Positions 41,876-50,716 of a stretch of DNA of 64,000 nt are shown here, in pieces (within the stretch, counting starts at the first letter, position 1; each line of letters opens with the position of its first letter). A model generated the notes under the pieces. That model was not told where the DNA came from, ran no database searches, and saw nothing but the letters and a program-made list of their open reading frames with translations. Both the position numbers and the translations under genes were made by a program. This DNA comes from Blastopirellula sediminis (GTDB taxonomy: Bacteria; Planctomycetota; Planctomycetia; Pirellulales; Pirellulaceae): NCBI RefSeq assembly GCF_020966755.1, contig NZ_JAJKFT010000010.1, forward strand, positions 62,001-126,000, in the 5' to 3' direction.

Positions 41876-43528
41876 CTAGCGAGCGTAACCAATGAAGAAG
41901 CTGAAGACCTGCGTGCGGTCGCTGTCAGCCTTGTTAACCGGGAACGCAAAGTCGAGCGCGATTGGAGCCTGACCCAACGCCGGAACCGAAATGCGAAGAC
42001 CGAAACCAGGCGCCACGTCGAATTCATCCCAGACCAGCTTCGTCGATTCTTGGACGGTACCGACGTCGGTGAAAATCACCCCTTTCAACATGTCGTCCGC
42101 CGTAATCGGGAAGAGGTATTCGACCGATCCCAGCACGCGGAACGGACCGCCGGTGTAAACGCCCCCTTCGACCGGACCGACGCCGCGGAAGTCGAAACCG
42201 CGCAGCGTCGAGTAACCGCCCGCAAAGTAGTTCTCGAAGATCGGCGTATTCGAGCCGGAGAAACCTGCACGAGCCGACAAGCCGAGCGTATGTCGCCCCG
42301 AACCGTCCGCACGTTCGCGCAGCAGGAAGTAGCGACGCATGTCGACTTCAGCACGCGGGAAGTTGTAATCGCCGAACGCTTGCTCGAAACTCATTTCGAT
42401 CAAGTGACCTTCGGTTGGCGCGAACGGCTGATCGCGCGTGTCGTGCGTAATCGTCAACTGGCCGCTGAACAGGTCATGGCTGCCGAGCGCCGCGTTCAAC
42501 GATGGCGAGGTGTTCAAACGGGGATCCGAGATGTCGACGTTTTCCATTCGGAGGTTGGCGCCGATCGATAAGTCCGGCGTCAAGCGGTAGCCAAGGCCGA
42601 CTCGACCGCCGACGCGGTTTTCATTCCAGTCGCGATAAATGCGGTCGAAGTAGTAAGCGCTCAAGTTCATGCTGATGTTGGTGCGGAACAGATACGGCTC
42701 GGTGAAGGTCGCCATGTAGCGCTGCACCTGCGTACCGGGAAGAGCTTCCAAGCGGAACCCCTGCCCTGCCCCGCGGAACGCCCGTCCGTTCCAGACGTCA
42801 TCCCAACTGGTCGGAACCGCCGCATAGTCGAAGTTGCGTTCGTCGACGACGATCGAGCCGGTCACGCCCGCGTCCGAGTTCACGCCGACGCCGAACTGGA
42901 ACCGACCGGTTTGAGCTTCTTGCGCGTTGACCAAAATGTCGGCCGTTCGCCCCGGCAAAAACGGTTGGCGACTCGGATCGTAGACCGGATCGGGACCGAC
43001 GATCGCATCCGGGCCAAGGGGCGGATTGTAGATCGGGGCGCCGCCGAAAGGACGGCCTAGCGGAGCGACCGAAGCCGGCGGCGGCAACGTTTGCTGTTGA
43101 ACGTAACCGTTGGAGACCGCTTGATCGTAGGCGTTGGGATTGTAAGGAGCGCCGCCGACGACGGTCGACTGCGGATAGGCGGTAGCGGCCGGCGCGGTGG
43201 TTTGACCGGCGACCGGAGCTTGCGGCAGCGGCGGAGCGGTGTACTGCACCTGCTTGATCGGCTCGCCCGAAGCGGGCATTCCATTGCGGTATTGATTGTC
43301 ATTGCCCGGCGACGATTGGCGATTGGCGCCATCGTCGGTCGCCAAAGCGGCGTCCTGAGCGCGAACGATCGGCGGCTTGCCCGCAGCGACGATCGATTGA
43401 TCCGTAGTCGGCCCAGTCGAAAACGTTGACGGTATCGCCGCGACCTGCGCACCTGGAGTGGTGCAGCCGACCGCCGCAAAGACGGCGGTAAGCATCGTCA
43501 GGCTTGTGAGTTTCCAGCTATATCTCAC
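41876..43528 (-). CDS. BamA/TamA-type outer-membrane beta-barrel protein (barrel half)
   Basis: About 550 residues from GTG 43528, with AAGGA upstream; the frame opens to 43804 but overlaps the upstream gene. Residues 1-21 form a lipoprotein-like signal (LTMLTAVFAAVGC). Residues 22-200 are Pro/Gln/Ala-rich and probably disordered. A short segment (RTADILVNAQEAQTGRFQFG) then leads into the Omp85 barrel, with typical strands (FGVGVNSDAGVTGSIVVDER) and the motifs THDTRDQPFAPTEG and the lid-lock-like FFAGGYSTLRGFDFRGVGP. No POTRA domains are present; they are encoded by the gene just upstream. Confidence 0.88.
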   Translation of the reverse strand: MRYSWKLTSLTMLTAVFAAVGCTTPGAQVAAIPSTFSTGPTTDQSIVAAGKPPIVRAQDAALATDDGANRQSSPGNDNQYRNGMPASGEPIKQVQYTAPPLPQAPVAGQTTAPAATAYPQSTVVGGAPYNPNAYDQAVSNGYVQQQTLPPPASVAPLGRPFGGAPIYNPPLGPDAIVGPDPVYDPSRQPFLPGRTADILVNAQEAQTGRFQFGVGVNSDAGVTGSIVVDERNFDYAAVPTSWDDVWNGRAFRGAGQGFRLEALPGTQVQRYMATFTEPYLFRTNISMNLSAYYFDRIYRDWNENRVGGRVGLGYRLTPDLSIGANLRMENVDISDPRLNTSPSLNAALGSHDLFSGQLTITHDTRDQPFAPTEGHLIEMSFEQAFGDYNFPRAEVDMRRYFLLRERADGSGRHTLGLSARAGFSGSNTPIFENYFAGGYSTLRGFDFRGVGPVEGGVYTGGPFRVLGSVEYLFPITADDMLKGVIFTDVGTVQESTKLVWDEFDVAPGFGLRISVPALGQAPIALDFAFPVNKADSDRTQVFSFFIGYAR

Positions 43529-43586
43529 GAAGGAATCCTTCTCGACCGGGGGGAGGTCGCCTATATCAATGTCGCAGGCTTCAAGG

Positions 43587-45164
43587 TTACCAAGGCGCAG
43601 CGGCAGGAGCCGAGTACCGAGACGGACGGAAGTCGGGTGGAGCGACCTGAGTTCCCATCTGAACAGCCGGAACTTGCGGCTGCTGATACTGACTCGGCTG
43701 TTGGTTGTACGTCGGCTGCTGGTACTGAACCGGTTGGCCATAGTACGCAGGCGGCGTCGCAGCTTCAGGACTTTGTCCTCGATAAGTCGGATCGGAAGCG
43801 TCACCCCGTTTGTCGGCGATGTCGCTGACTTCCGGCGGTTTCACCTGAATCGTCGGTTTGATTCCGCGATGCGGTTCGTTGACGAACAGCTGCGACGAGA
43901 CCAGTCGTCGTTCGCTGTCGCGAATCTTGCGAATGTCGATGATGTCGCCCGGAACCAGGTCCAGGCGGTTCAGCACGACGTCGCGTTGCGTATGCGGATA
44001 TTCGCCGTCGATCTTCACGTCGATGCGACCGACGCGATACTGCTCCCCTTCCCGAATGTCGTAGACCAGGTCAATCTGGCCCGGCTCTTCCAGGAAGCGA
44101 GGTTCGGCCTGTACGTCAGCGTGAATGTAACCTTGGGCTCCGTACAAGTCGGTCAGGGCCGCGAGGTCGGAGTTCATCTTCTTCTGATCGAAGAACTGCC
44201 CCTCGGTCAGCTTCACTTGCGTGGCGAGTTGCTCTTCGTTGAATTTGGTTTGTCCCACGAAGGCGACGTTGCGGACTTCATAGCGCATCCCTTCGTCGAC
44301 GACGAAGGTGATGTTCACCCACAACCCCGACTCGGTGTACTCCATGATCCGATTGACCTGGGCTTGGAAGTAACCGAGACCGCGATAGTAAGACGTCAAC
44401 GCTTCGACGTCCGCTTCGACCTGATCCATGTCGACTTTGCCGCGCACGTACCAGAGGAAACCGGGCTTCGATTTGACCTGGGTCTTCAGACGACCATCGG
44501 ACGAAATCGAGTTGCCGACGAAGCTGGTCGAAAGGACTCGCGCCAGCGGTCCTTCATGAACCATGAACGCGACGCCGTTGGCGTCGGCGTCCAACCCTTC
44601 GACGATCGTCACCGAAGCCATCCCATGACCGCGCGTGCGGTAATATTCTTCCACGCGTCGTCGCGCGTCTTCGACAACAAAGCGATTGAGCGCGCCGCCA
44701 ACTTCCAGTCCCGATTTTTTCAGCAGCGCTTTGTCGGTCGCCGACTCGTTGCCGATGAATTTCACGTATTGGATCGAGGGACGTTCGAACACTTGGAAAG
44801 TGACGACGACCCCTTGCGCCGACTGTTGCGTCAGAATCTTGACGTCTTTGAAAAGCCCGGACTCGGCCAACTTGCGTACGTCGGACTGAATCATTTCCGG
44901 ATCGAACTCGCGATCGGCTCGCGAACGAATCATCGAGCGAATCTTCGCTTCTTGCGTGTGGTTGTTGCCGGTGATCCGCAAATCGACGATCTGCGGTCGC
45001 GTTGGAATCGCGCCCGGTTCGGCCGGGACCGGCGTCAACATCGCCGGATCGATGTTCGCAGGATCAAAACCTTGGGCGAGACTGGTTTCGCTACTCGCAA
45101 CGAGGAGCGAAAGACCGCACCCGAAACCGAGTGCGAACGCAGCTATTTGGCGGCAATTTAGCAC
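43587..45164 (-). CDS. POTRA-domain protein (BamA periplasmic half)
   Basis: A 525-residue exported protein from GTG 45164 (AAGGA upstream) with a signal peptide (about 1-31, ending TSLAQG). Residues 58-410 contain about five POTRA domains (IVDLRITGNNHTQEAKI, IQYVKFIGNESATDKALLKK, LSTSFVGNSISSDGRLK, VRNVAFVGQTKFNEEQL and the YRVGRIDVKIDGEYPH unit). The C-terminal 90 residues are Pro/Gln/Tyr-rich (YQQPTYNQQPSQYQQPQ). It ends in a normal stop 58 bp before the barrel gene. Together the two should form the BamA function that inserts outer-membrane proteins. Confidence 0.9.
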   Translation of the reverse strand: MLNCRQIAAFALGFGCGLSLLVASSETSLAQGFDPANIDPAMLTPVPAEPGAIPTRPQIVDLRITGNNHTQEAKIRSMIRSRADREFDPEMIQSDVRKLAESGLFKDVKILTQQSAQGVVVTFQVFERPSIQYVKFIGNESATDKALLKKSGLEVGGALNRFVVEDARRRVEEYYRTRGHGMASVTIVEGLDADANGVAFMVHEGPLARVLSTSFVGNSISSDGRLKTQVKSKPGFLWYVRGKVDMDQVEADVEALTSYYRGLGYFQAQVNRIMEYTESGLWVNITFVVDEGMRYEVRNVAFVGQTKFNEEQLATQVKLTEGQFFDQKKMNSDLAALTDLYGAQGYIHADVQAEPRFLEEPGQIDLVYDIREGEQYRVGRIDVKIDGEYPHTQRDVVLNRLDLVPGDIIDIRKIRDSERRLVSSQLFVNEPHRGIKPTIQVKPPEVSDIADKRGDASDPTYRGQSPEAATPPAYYGQPVQYQQPTYNQQPSQYQQPQVPAVQMGTQVAPPDFRPSRYSAPAAAPW

Positions 45165-45364
45165 AATATCGTCCTTGAATTCTGGCCCGTCGCGCGATCC
45201 GTGCGCGGCGATAGGCGACTAGCCTATGTAAGCGGTTGGGTAGAGATACTGAATGAGCGACGCTACGGCAAGACGGATTCGGCCTTGTTTGCGCAACTGT
45301 CAGCAACGCGATACGTTACGCGAGGTCTGGCAAATCGGTTCAGATCGATTTACGCCGCCAGGTG
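45165..45364. other. Spacer between the transferase and POTRA genes
   Basis: About 200 bp upstream of the POTRA gene on the minus strand. It should carry the promoter of the split BamA operon. No gene or repeat is seen. Confidence 0.45.
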
Positions 45365-46081
45365 CTAGCTGCTGGCGAACTCGGTCCAGACCCCAGCAAT
45401 CCGCCGCTGGTGGGGCAAAAACGACGCTTTGTAGCTCATGTGGGGCGACTCGGCGATGTAGAAGCCGAGGTACAGATAGCGTCGGTCGGTCTCGCGACAG
45501 AATTCCCACTGTTTGAGAACCGAGTAAGTTCCCAGCGACAAATCGCTCTCGTTCGGGTCATAGCAGCAATAGACAGCTGATAGCGAGTCATCCCCTAAAT
45601 CGGCGGTCGCCGCCGCCACGAGTCGCTCTTCCAGGTAGTAGCCGAACTCAACCGTCTCGCAACACGACTCGACCAGGAACTCGCCGTACTGATGAGCGTT
45701 AATCGCCGCCTGACCGTCGTCAGAAAGACCGCGTCCTTCTTTGTGCAGGTTGTAGATCCGCGCATGCTCCTCATCCGCGATCGGAGCGCCGACGACCGTC
45801 CTCAGTACGGCGTCCCCTTTTGCTAGCACGCGACGATGCCGCCGACGCGGCTCAAACTTCTTCACGTCCAACCGAATTGGTTCGCATGCCCGACAGGCGC
45901 GGCAGCAGACATGATAGAGATAGATGCCGGCACGACGCGCACCTTGCGAGAGGGCGAGATCGACATCAGCGCCAGACATCGCGGACAAGGGATAATAGAG
46001 GGGAAGCCGTGCGCGGCGTCCCGCCAAATAGGGACACTTTTCTTCGTGGTCCCAAACCTTGAATCCGAGGATCTGATCCAT
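45365..46081 (-). CDS. Aminoacyl-tRNA-protein transferase (Bpt/ATE family)
   Basis: A 238-residue enzyme of the N-degron pathway that transfers Leu or Arg from tRNA to N-terminal acidic or similar residues of proteins. The N-terminal region has the cysteine pattern of ATE enzymes (CPYLAGR and YHVCCRACRACEPIRL). The C-terminal GNAT-like domain has EFGYYLEERLVAAATADL, then LGTYSVLKQWEFCRE, RYLYLGFYIAESPHMSYK. It resembles the bacterial Bpt group, which uses Leu-tRNA. It lies 39 bp downstream of dnaB on the same strand, so it may be cotranscribed. Confidence 0.88.
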   Translation of the reverse strand: MDQILGFKVWDHEEKCPYLAGRRARLPLYYPLSAMSGADVDLALSQGARRAGIYLYHVCCRACRACEPIRLDVKKFEPRRRHRRVLAKGDAVLRTVVGAPIADEEHARIYNLHKEGRGLSDDGQAAINAHQYGEFLVESCCETVEFGYYLEERLVAAATADLGDDSLSAVYCCYDPNESDLSLGTYSVLKQWEFCRETDRRYLYLGFYIAESPHMSYKASFLPHQRRIAGVWTEFASS

Positions 46082-46120
46082 GCCGGCGCTCTTCGTTCGC
46101 CTTTGCCGATGCAGTCCGCT

Positions 46121-47554
46121 TTAAAACTCGCCCCCGCCGTTAAAGGCTGAGAAGTCGTCCGGCTCGCGCTCGAACGCGTTTTCAAAGCGGGTAAAGTCGC
46201 GGAGCCAAGTCAGCTGAACTTCGCCGACCGGACCGTTACGCTGTTTGGCGATAATGATCTCGGCCTTACCGGCGAACTGATCGCGCTCCTCTCCATGATG
46301 ATAGTACTCTTCACGGTGTACGAACATCACAACGTCGGCGTCTTGTTCGATAGCGCCCGATTCGCGGAGGTGGCTGAGCTTCGGTCGGTTGTCCTTCGAA
46401 GCTTCCGCCTGGCGGTTCAGCTGGGCCAGACACAAGATCGGCACGTCCATTTCACGCGCCATCCCCTTCAAACGGCGGGCGATCTTCGCCACTTGTTCCT
46501 GACGGGGGTCATTGGAGTTATCGGGCTCGATCAGCTGCAAGTAGTCGATCACGATCATCCCCAGACGACCATGACGACGCTTGATGCGTCGGGCGCCGGC
46601 CGCGATCTGCGAAACCGTACGCGAGGGGGAGTCGTCGACGAATAGGGGCGATTCGGCGACCAGGGCCGACTTCTCGACCAGGCGGCGACGGTCGTCGGCC
46701 GAGATCGTTCCGTTACGCAGGCGGTGACCGTTCACCTTGGCGACCGAGCAGAGCAAACGATCGCAAAGTTCGATCGCCCCCATTTCGAGGCTGATGAACA
46801 GCACCGGCGTCTTGTCGTGGACGGCGACGTTTTCGGCGATGTTCATCGCGAACGCCGTTTTACCCATCGACGGACGAGCCGCGAGAATCAAAAGCTCTGA
46901 ACCATGGAAGCCGCCGGTCATGCCGTCCAAATCGGTGTAGCCGGTCGCAACGCCGTCTTCCAGATGTTCGCCGCGAAGACGCGCGTCGATACGTTCCATC
47001 GACGCGGTGACGATGTCGCTCATGCTCGACATCGAGTTCGAACTACGGGTGTCCGTAATCGCGAAAATCTTTTCTTCCGCCCGGCTCACCAGGCGGTCCG
47101 ACTTGTCGTTTTCCTCGTAGGCGTCGCGGAGGATGTCGGTCGCGGCGCCGATCAGATTGCGATTGATCGCTTTGGCGGCGACGATCTGGGCATAGTGCTC
47201 GGCGTGGGCGGCGTTCGGAACGCTGTTCAGCACGCGGGCCAGATAGGCGGCGCCTCCGATGAACTCGAAGTCGCCGTCCGCTTTCAGCTGCTCGGCCAAC
47301 AGCGTCAGGTCGACCTTGCGACCGCTGTCGTGCAGACGAACCATATGTTCGTACAGCTTCTTGTTCGCCTCGTCGTAGAAGTCGTCAGGCCGGACGATCA
47401 TCACCACTTCGTCGGCGCAGTCAGGGAGCAGGAAGATGCTGCCGAGCACCCCCATTTCCGCTTCCAGATTGCACGGCGGCTGCCGATCGAAGATCTCGCT
47501 CGTCGGCTGCTGTTCGCGGTCCGCCTTATCGACGCGTTTGAATTTCGTCTTCAT
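46121..47554 (-). CDS. dnaB: Replicative DNA helicase DnaB
   Basis: About 477 residues from ATG 47554, with AGGGAAGG upstream; a GTG at 47560 is an alternative. The N-terminal domain is clear (PPCNLEAEMGVLGSIFL). The RecA-like ATPase has Walker A ARPSMGKTAFAMN, ISLEMGAIEL, Walker B MIVIDYLQLI and the LSHLRESGAIEQDADVV motif with the arginine finger region. It unwinds the fork as a hexamer. It is last of the rplY-pth-rpsF-ssb-rplI-dnaB run, but a terminator after rplI suggests its own promoter. No intein is present. Confidence 0.96.
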   Translation of the reverse strand: MKTKFKRVDKADREQQPTSEIFDRQPPCNLEAEMGVLGSIFLLPDCADEVVMIVRPDDFYDEANKKLYEHMVRLHDSGRKVDLTLLAEQLKADGDFEFIGGAAYLARVLNSVPNAAHAEHYAQIVAAKAINRNLIGAATDILRDAYEENDKSDRLVSRAEEKIFAITDTRSSNSMSSMSDIVTASMERIDARLRGEHLEDGVATGYTDLDGMTGGFHGSELLILAARPSMGKTAFAMNIAENVAVHDKTPVLFISLEMGAIELCDRLLCSVAKVNGHRLRNGTISADDRRRLVEKSALVAESPLFVDDSPSRTVSQIAAGARRIKRRHGRLGMIVIDYLQLIEPDNSNDPRQEQVAKIARRLKGMAREMDVPILCLAQLNRQAEASKDNRPKLSHLRESGAIEQDADVVMFVHREEYYHHGEERDQFAGKAEIIIAKQRNGPVGEVQLTWLRDFTRFENAFEREPDDFSAFNGGGEF

Positions 47555-47726
47555 GAGCACCTTCCCTGATTAGCGGTCGATCCGGCGCGGCCATTCGCCG
47601 CGGGATCAATCATACTTGGGCGATGTTGGGCGGCAATCGAGCGGCGACCTCAAGCCGCAAAGTCGCGCCGTAAGTCGAACCGCCGCAACGCGCCGCGGCG
47701 AAAATCGCGGCGTGAATAACCTGTCG

Positions 47727-47760
47727 AAAAAAAGAGCCGTCCTGTTGGGGACGGCTCTTG
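47727..47760 (-). terminator. Intrinsic terminator after rplI
   Basis: On the minus strand AAGAGCCGTCC and GGACGGCTCTT form a stem with a 6-nt loop followed by a T run (seven A on the plus strand at 47727-47733). It ends the rplY-rplI transcript before dnaB. Confidence 0.9.
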
Positions 47761-47812
47761 AGAATCGCTTTTGCGGATCGACGGATCGCGGACAATCGCC
47801 CCTGCGATGCAA

Positions 47813-48343
47813 TTATTCGTCGCCGGTGACGGTCGGAACAACCCACACTTTGAGTTCCGATTCGATTTCGGCGTGCAGGTGAATCTTGACCGTGTAGAGA
47901 CCGAGTTCCTTCAGCGGACCTTCCAGGCGAACCTGATCGGCGGTGATCGTGAAGTTCTGTTCCTTCAAAGCCGAGACGATGTCGGCCGGACCAACGCTGC
48001 CGTAGAGGTGGCCTTCGTCGTTGGCGTTGGCTTCGATCGTGACGCTCTGGCGGTTGAGCAGGTCGGCGATCGCGCGGAGACCGGCCAATCGCGACTTTTC
48101 GATTTCGAGCAGCTTAGCGCGGTGCTTTTCGACCATCCGCTTGTGGTGCGGGGTGGCGATCGTGGCCAGACCTTGCGGGATCAGGTAGTTGTTGGCGTAG
48201 CCCGGACGGACTTCAACGACGTCCCCTTGCTTGCCCAGGTGATCAACCGATTGGATCAGCAGCAATTCGATACCGCCGTGCTTCCCTTTGGGGAGACGCT
48301 TCCAAACACGTTCACTATGCTTTTCGGCACGAATGCTCGCCAT
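47813..48343 (-). CDS. rplI: 50S ribosomal protein L9
   Basis: A 176-residue ribosomal protein. The N-terminal domain carries the signature LLLIQSVDHLGKQGDVVEVRPGYANNYLIPQGLA (two parts read across residues 27-60). A connecting helix (HHKRMVEKHRAKLLEIEKSRLAG) leads to the C-terminal domain. The protein is preceded by about 25 extra residues (SIRAEKHSERVWKRLPKGKH) compared with the E. coli protein. AGAGGAA lies upstream of the ATG. It sits between ssb and dnaB, with no rpsR in between. Confidence 0.95.
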   Translation of the reverse strand: MASIRAEKHSERVWKRLPKGKHGGIELLLIQSVDHLGKQGDVVEVRPGYANNYLIPQGLATIATPHHKRMVEKHRAKLLEIEKSRLAGLRAIADLLNRQSVTIEANANDEGHLYGSVGPADIVSALKEQNFTITADQVRLEGPLKELGLYTVKIHLHAEIESELKVWVVPTVTGDE

Positions 48344-48428
48344 GATCGAAATTCCTCTTGCGTTTCACTCTGCCCAGCGAACTGCGTTCGGGGCGTCTGT
48401 TCGGATAATGTAAGGTTGTTTGTTTGGA

Positions 48429-48932
48429 TTAGAACGGGATGTCGTCCGACGAACCGCCGAACGAATCGTAGTCGTCGCCGCCGCCGTAGCCGCCGCCAAA
48501 ATCGTCGCCGCCACCTTTGTTACCGCCGCCACGATTGGGCGCCGATTGCGGTTGACGACGTTGACCGCCGCCACCACCGCTGGACGGGCCTCCTTGACCA
48601 GGGCCGCGAGCGCTGAGCATCTGCATCTTTTCGCCGACGACGCGAAGCTTCGATCGCTTCTGTCCGTCGGTTTCCCAGGTATCGAGCTTCAAGCGACCTT
48701 CGACCAACACCGGCGAGCCTTTGCTCAGGTATTCGCTGGCGATCTCCGCCGTCCGGCCCCAGAGCGTCACGTCGACGAAAGTCGTTTCGTCGACCCATTC
48801 GCCCGAGGCGGTCTTGCGGCGATCGTTCACAGCCAGCCCGATCTCGGCGACCGCCGAACCGCTTTGGATATAGCGGACTTCGACGTCGCGGGTCAGGTTG
48901 CCGACCAGAATCACCCGGTTAAAACTCGCCAT
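48429..48932 (-). CDS. ssb: Single-stranded DNA-binding protein
   Basis: About 167 residues from ATG 48932 (GGAG upstream); an earlier start at 48971 is unlikely. The OB-fold is clear ([56 protein letters not shown]). A Gly-rich linker of about 55 residues follows, ending in the acidic tip SSDDIPF that recruits replication proteins. It is placed between rpsF and rplI as in many bacteria. Confidence 0.96.
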   Translation of the reverse strand: MASFNRVILVGNLTRDVEVRYIQSGSAVAEIGLAVNDRRKTASGEWVDETTFVDVTLWGRTAEIASEYLSKGSPVLVEGRLKLDTWETDGQKRSKLRVVGEKMQMLSARGPGQGGPSSGGGGGQRRQPQSAPNRGGGNKGGGDDFGGGYGGGDDYDSFGGSSDDIPF

Positions 48933-49051
48933 GTGTCGATCTCCACTGTGCTTTGTCGGTTCCAGCGTCACCTAAGTAGTGAACGCTTGTTAACCAACAG
49001 CCTACCAAATCGGCGCGCCTCGTGCGACTTGCCGTCCCGCAAAATTGCGAC

Positions 49052-49453
49052 TTAGTCGATGTCGGCCGTGGCCGCTTCTTCTTCGTCGGCGGTCGAATCT
49101 TCGTCGCTCGGAGCAGCTTCCACCGCGCCGGTCGCGTGGGCGATCAACATGTCGATAATTCGCGGATCGTGCTTCACGAACATGAAGCGGACGAAGTTAT
49201 CGTTGATGTTGCACTGGTAGGTCAGTTCGGTCAGCTTGGTGCTTTCCAGGCTGAAGTAGGTCAACCAGTAGGTCCCTTTGCGGTGCCCGTTGATCGGGTA
49301 AGCCAGGCGTTGTTCGACCCACATGCGGCTCACCAAGAGTTCGCCGCCGAGCTTTTCGACGTATTCCTGAATCTGACCAGCGACGCCGCCCGGATCGCGA
49401 GCGTATCGGTTGGAATCCAGGATAAACAGCCCTTCATAAACGTTGGCCGCCAA
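49052..49453 (-). CDS. rpsF: 30S ribosomal protein S6
   Basis: A 133-residue ribosomal protein. It starts with TTG at 49453 (AGGAG 8 nt upstream). The fold is recognisable from YEGLFILDSNRYARDPGGVA, VSRMWVEQRLAYPINGHRKG and YLTYFSLESTKLTELTYQCN. The C-terminal 30 residues are acidic (DEDSTADEEEA). In most bacteria rpsR (S18) follows ssb, and S18 binds S6; here rpsR is absent from the run. Confidence 0.95.
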   Translation of the reverse strand: MAANVYEGLFILDSNRYARDPGGVAGQIQEYVEKLGGELLVSRMWVEQRLAYPINGHRKGTYWLTYFSLESTKLTELTYQCNINDNFVRFMFVKHDPRIIDMLIAHATGAVEAAPSDEDSTADEEEAATADID

Positions 49454-49501
49454 TGTCGATCTCCTAAACGTGATTTGAGTTGTTGCTAACCGAAGTCGGC
49501 G

Positions 49502-50056
49502 TTAGTTGTATTGGTTCATGCAGTACTTGAGGTCGTGAGCGATCCAATCCGCTATGGCCCGCGTCGCGCGGTCTAACGTAAAGTCGATCTCGGCCCGCTC
49601 TTGGGGAGCAAACTTCCCCAGGACGAAACTGGATACGTCCCGTCCTTGGGGCAACGGCCCAATTCCGATTCGTAACCGGGGAACTTCGTCCGTCCCCAAT
49701 TTGCGAAGGATGTCCGACAGCCCTTTCTGGCCGCCCGAGGAGCCTCCGCTGCGAAACCTCAGCGTGCCGATCGGCAAATTGAAGTCATCGCAAACGACCA
49801 GCACCGACTCGCAGGGCACTTTGAAAAAATCCAAGGCGGCCCGGACGCTTGTCCCGCTGTTGTTCATAAAGGTGTGAGGATAAAGAAGAATCGTCTTCTC
49901 TCCCCCCACGCCAAGTTCGATCACGTTGCCGTTGAACTTGGCTTTTGGCGTTACTCCGGAATTGGCGGCGATCCGATCGAGCGCCTCAAATCCGACGTTG
50001 TGCCTTGTTTTTTCGTATTTGGGCCCGGGATTTCCCAGCCCCACTACCAATTTCAT
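49502..50056 (-). CDS. pth: Peptidyl-tRNA hydrolase
   Basis: A 184-residue enzyme that releases tRNA from dropped-off peptidyl-tRNA. It has the typical start KLVVGLGNPGPKYEKTRHNVGF with the catalytic His, the segment YPHTFMNNSG, and VVCDDFNLPIGTLRFR with the catalytic Asp. The GGSSGGQKGLSDI segment is also present. It lies between rplY (30 bp) and rpsF (48 bp) on the same strand. Confidence 0.96.
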   Translation of the reverse strand: MKLVVGLGNPGPKYEKTRHNVGFEALDRIAANSGVTPKAKFNGNVIELGVGGEKTILLYPHTFMNNSGTSVRAALDFFKVPCESVLVVCDDFNLPIGTLRFRSGGSSGGQKGLSDILRKLGTDEVPRLRIGIGPLPQGRDVSSFVLGKFAPQERAEIDFTLDRATRAIADWIAHDLKYCMNQYN

Positions 50057-50086
50057 GCCACGCCCAGACTTGGCTTTTCAGCCAGC

Positions 50087-50359
50087 TTAGCGGTAAAAGT
50101 CGATGTGTTGGACTTCGAGGCCGTAGGTGTCCCACTGGATGTCGCGCATCACCACGTTGCCGGTAATGTCGCCAGCCAGCTCGATGTTCTTCGCCTTGTG
50201 GCGAACAACCGCGGCGAACTCTTCGGCACAAACTTCCAGCGAAATCGACTCTTGCCCGTTGCCGTACAGCACAGCCGGGATTTTGCCAGCGTTACGCAGG
50301 CGACGGTTGTTAAGCTTGCCCGTCAGCTCACGCTTTTTAACGTTCAGCACTTCGGCCAT
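50087..50359 (-). CDS. rplY: 50S ribosomal protein L25 (short form)
   Basis: A 90-residue protein from ATG 50359 with GAGGG 7 nt upstream; the longer frame from 50644 has no support. It binds 5S rRNA. The sequence runs MAEVLNVKKRELTGKLNNRR, GKIPAVLYGNGQ, NVVMRDIQWDTYGLEVQHID. It ends after the L25 domain and lacks the C-terminal TL5/CTC extension found in many bacteria, so it is like the E. coli form. It is the first gene of the translation/replication run. Confidence 0.9.
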   Translation of the reverse strand: MAEVLNVKKRELTGKLNNRRLRNAGKIPAVLYGNGQESISLEVCAEEFAAVVRHKAKNIELAGDITGNVVMRDIQWDTYGLEVQHIDFYR

Positions 50360-50716
50360 CGGAACCCTCGAAACTCGATTGTCTTCTATGGATATTCCGC
50401 CGCATTTTACAGCTTCGGCGGAGTCAGGAGCTTCTCTTGCGACTCTTGGGAGAATCGGAAACACGTTATTTTGCCAGATGTTTTGGGGTTTACAAGCCCA
50501 AACAAGCGGCTGGGGTGGGAAAACGCAATCGGTTTTCATTTTCTCCGCAGCAGCAGCTAAGTGTTTACGCAGTCTGGCGATAGGGCCGGCCAAGCCGATT
50601 TCCCCCTTCTTTTTATAAAACTTTACCCCTGCGTCGCTCGTCATTTGCCAGAGACGGCAAGCGTGGATAGGCTAGATAATTAACGCCGTATCAATGCACC
50701 ATATTGAGGGGAATTT
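50360..50716. other. Divergent spacer upstream of rplY
   Basis: About 357 bp between rplY (leftward) and the DUF1559 gene (rightward). It should hold both promoters. No repeat, RNA gene or convincing small gene is seen. Confidence 0.45.

Noticed and set aside
43529-43586. A frameshift or sequencing error as the reason for the split BamA.
   Set aside because: The POTRA gene ends at an in-frame stop, and the barrel gene has its own ribosome site and export signal, with extra low-complexity segments on both sides. A single base change would not give one intact protein.
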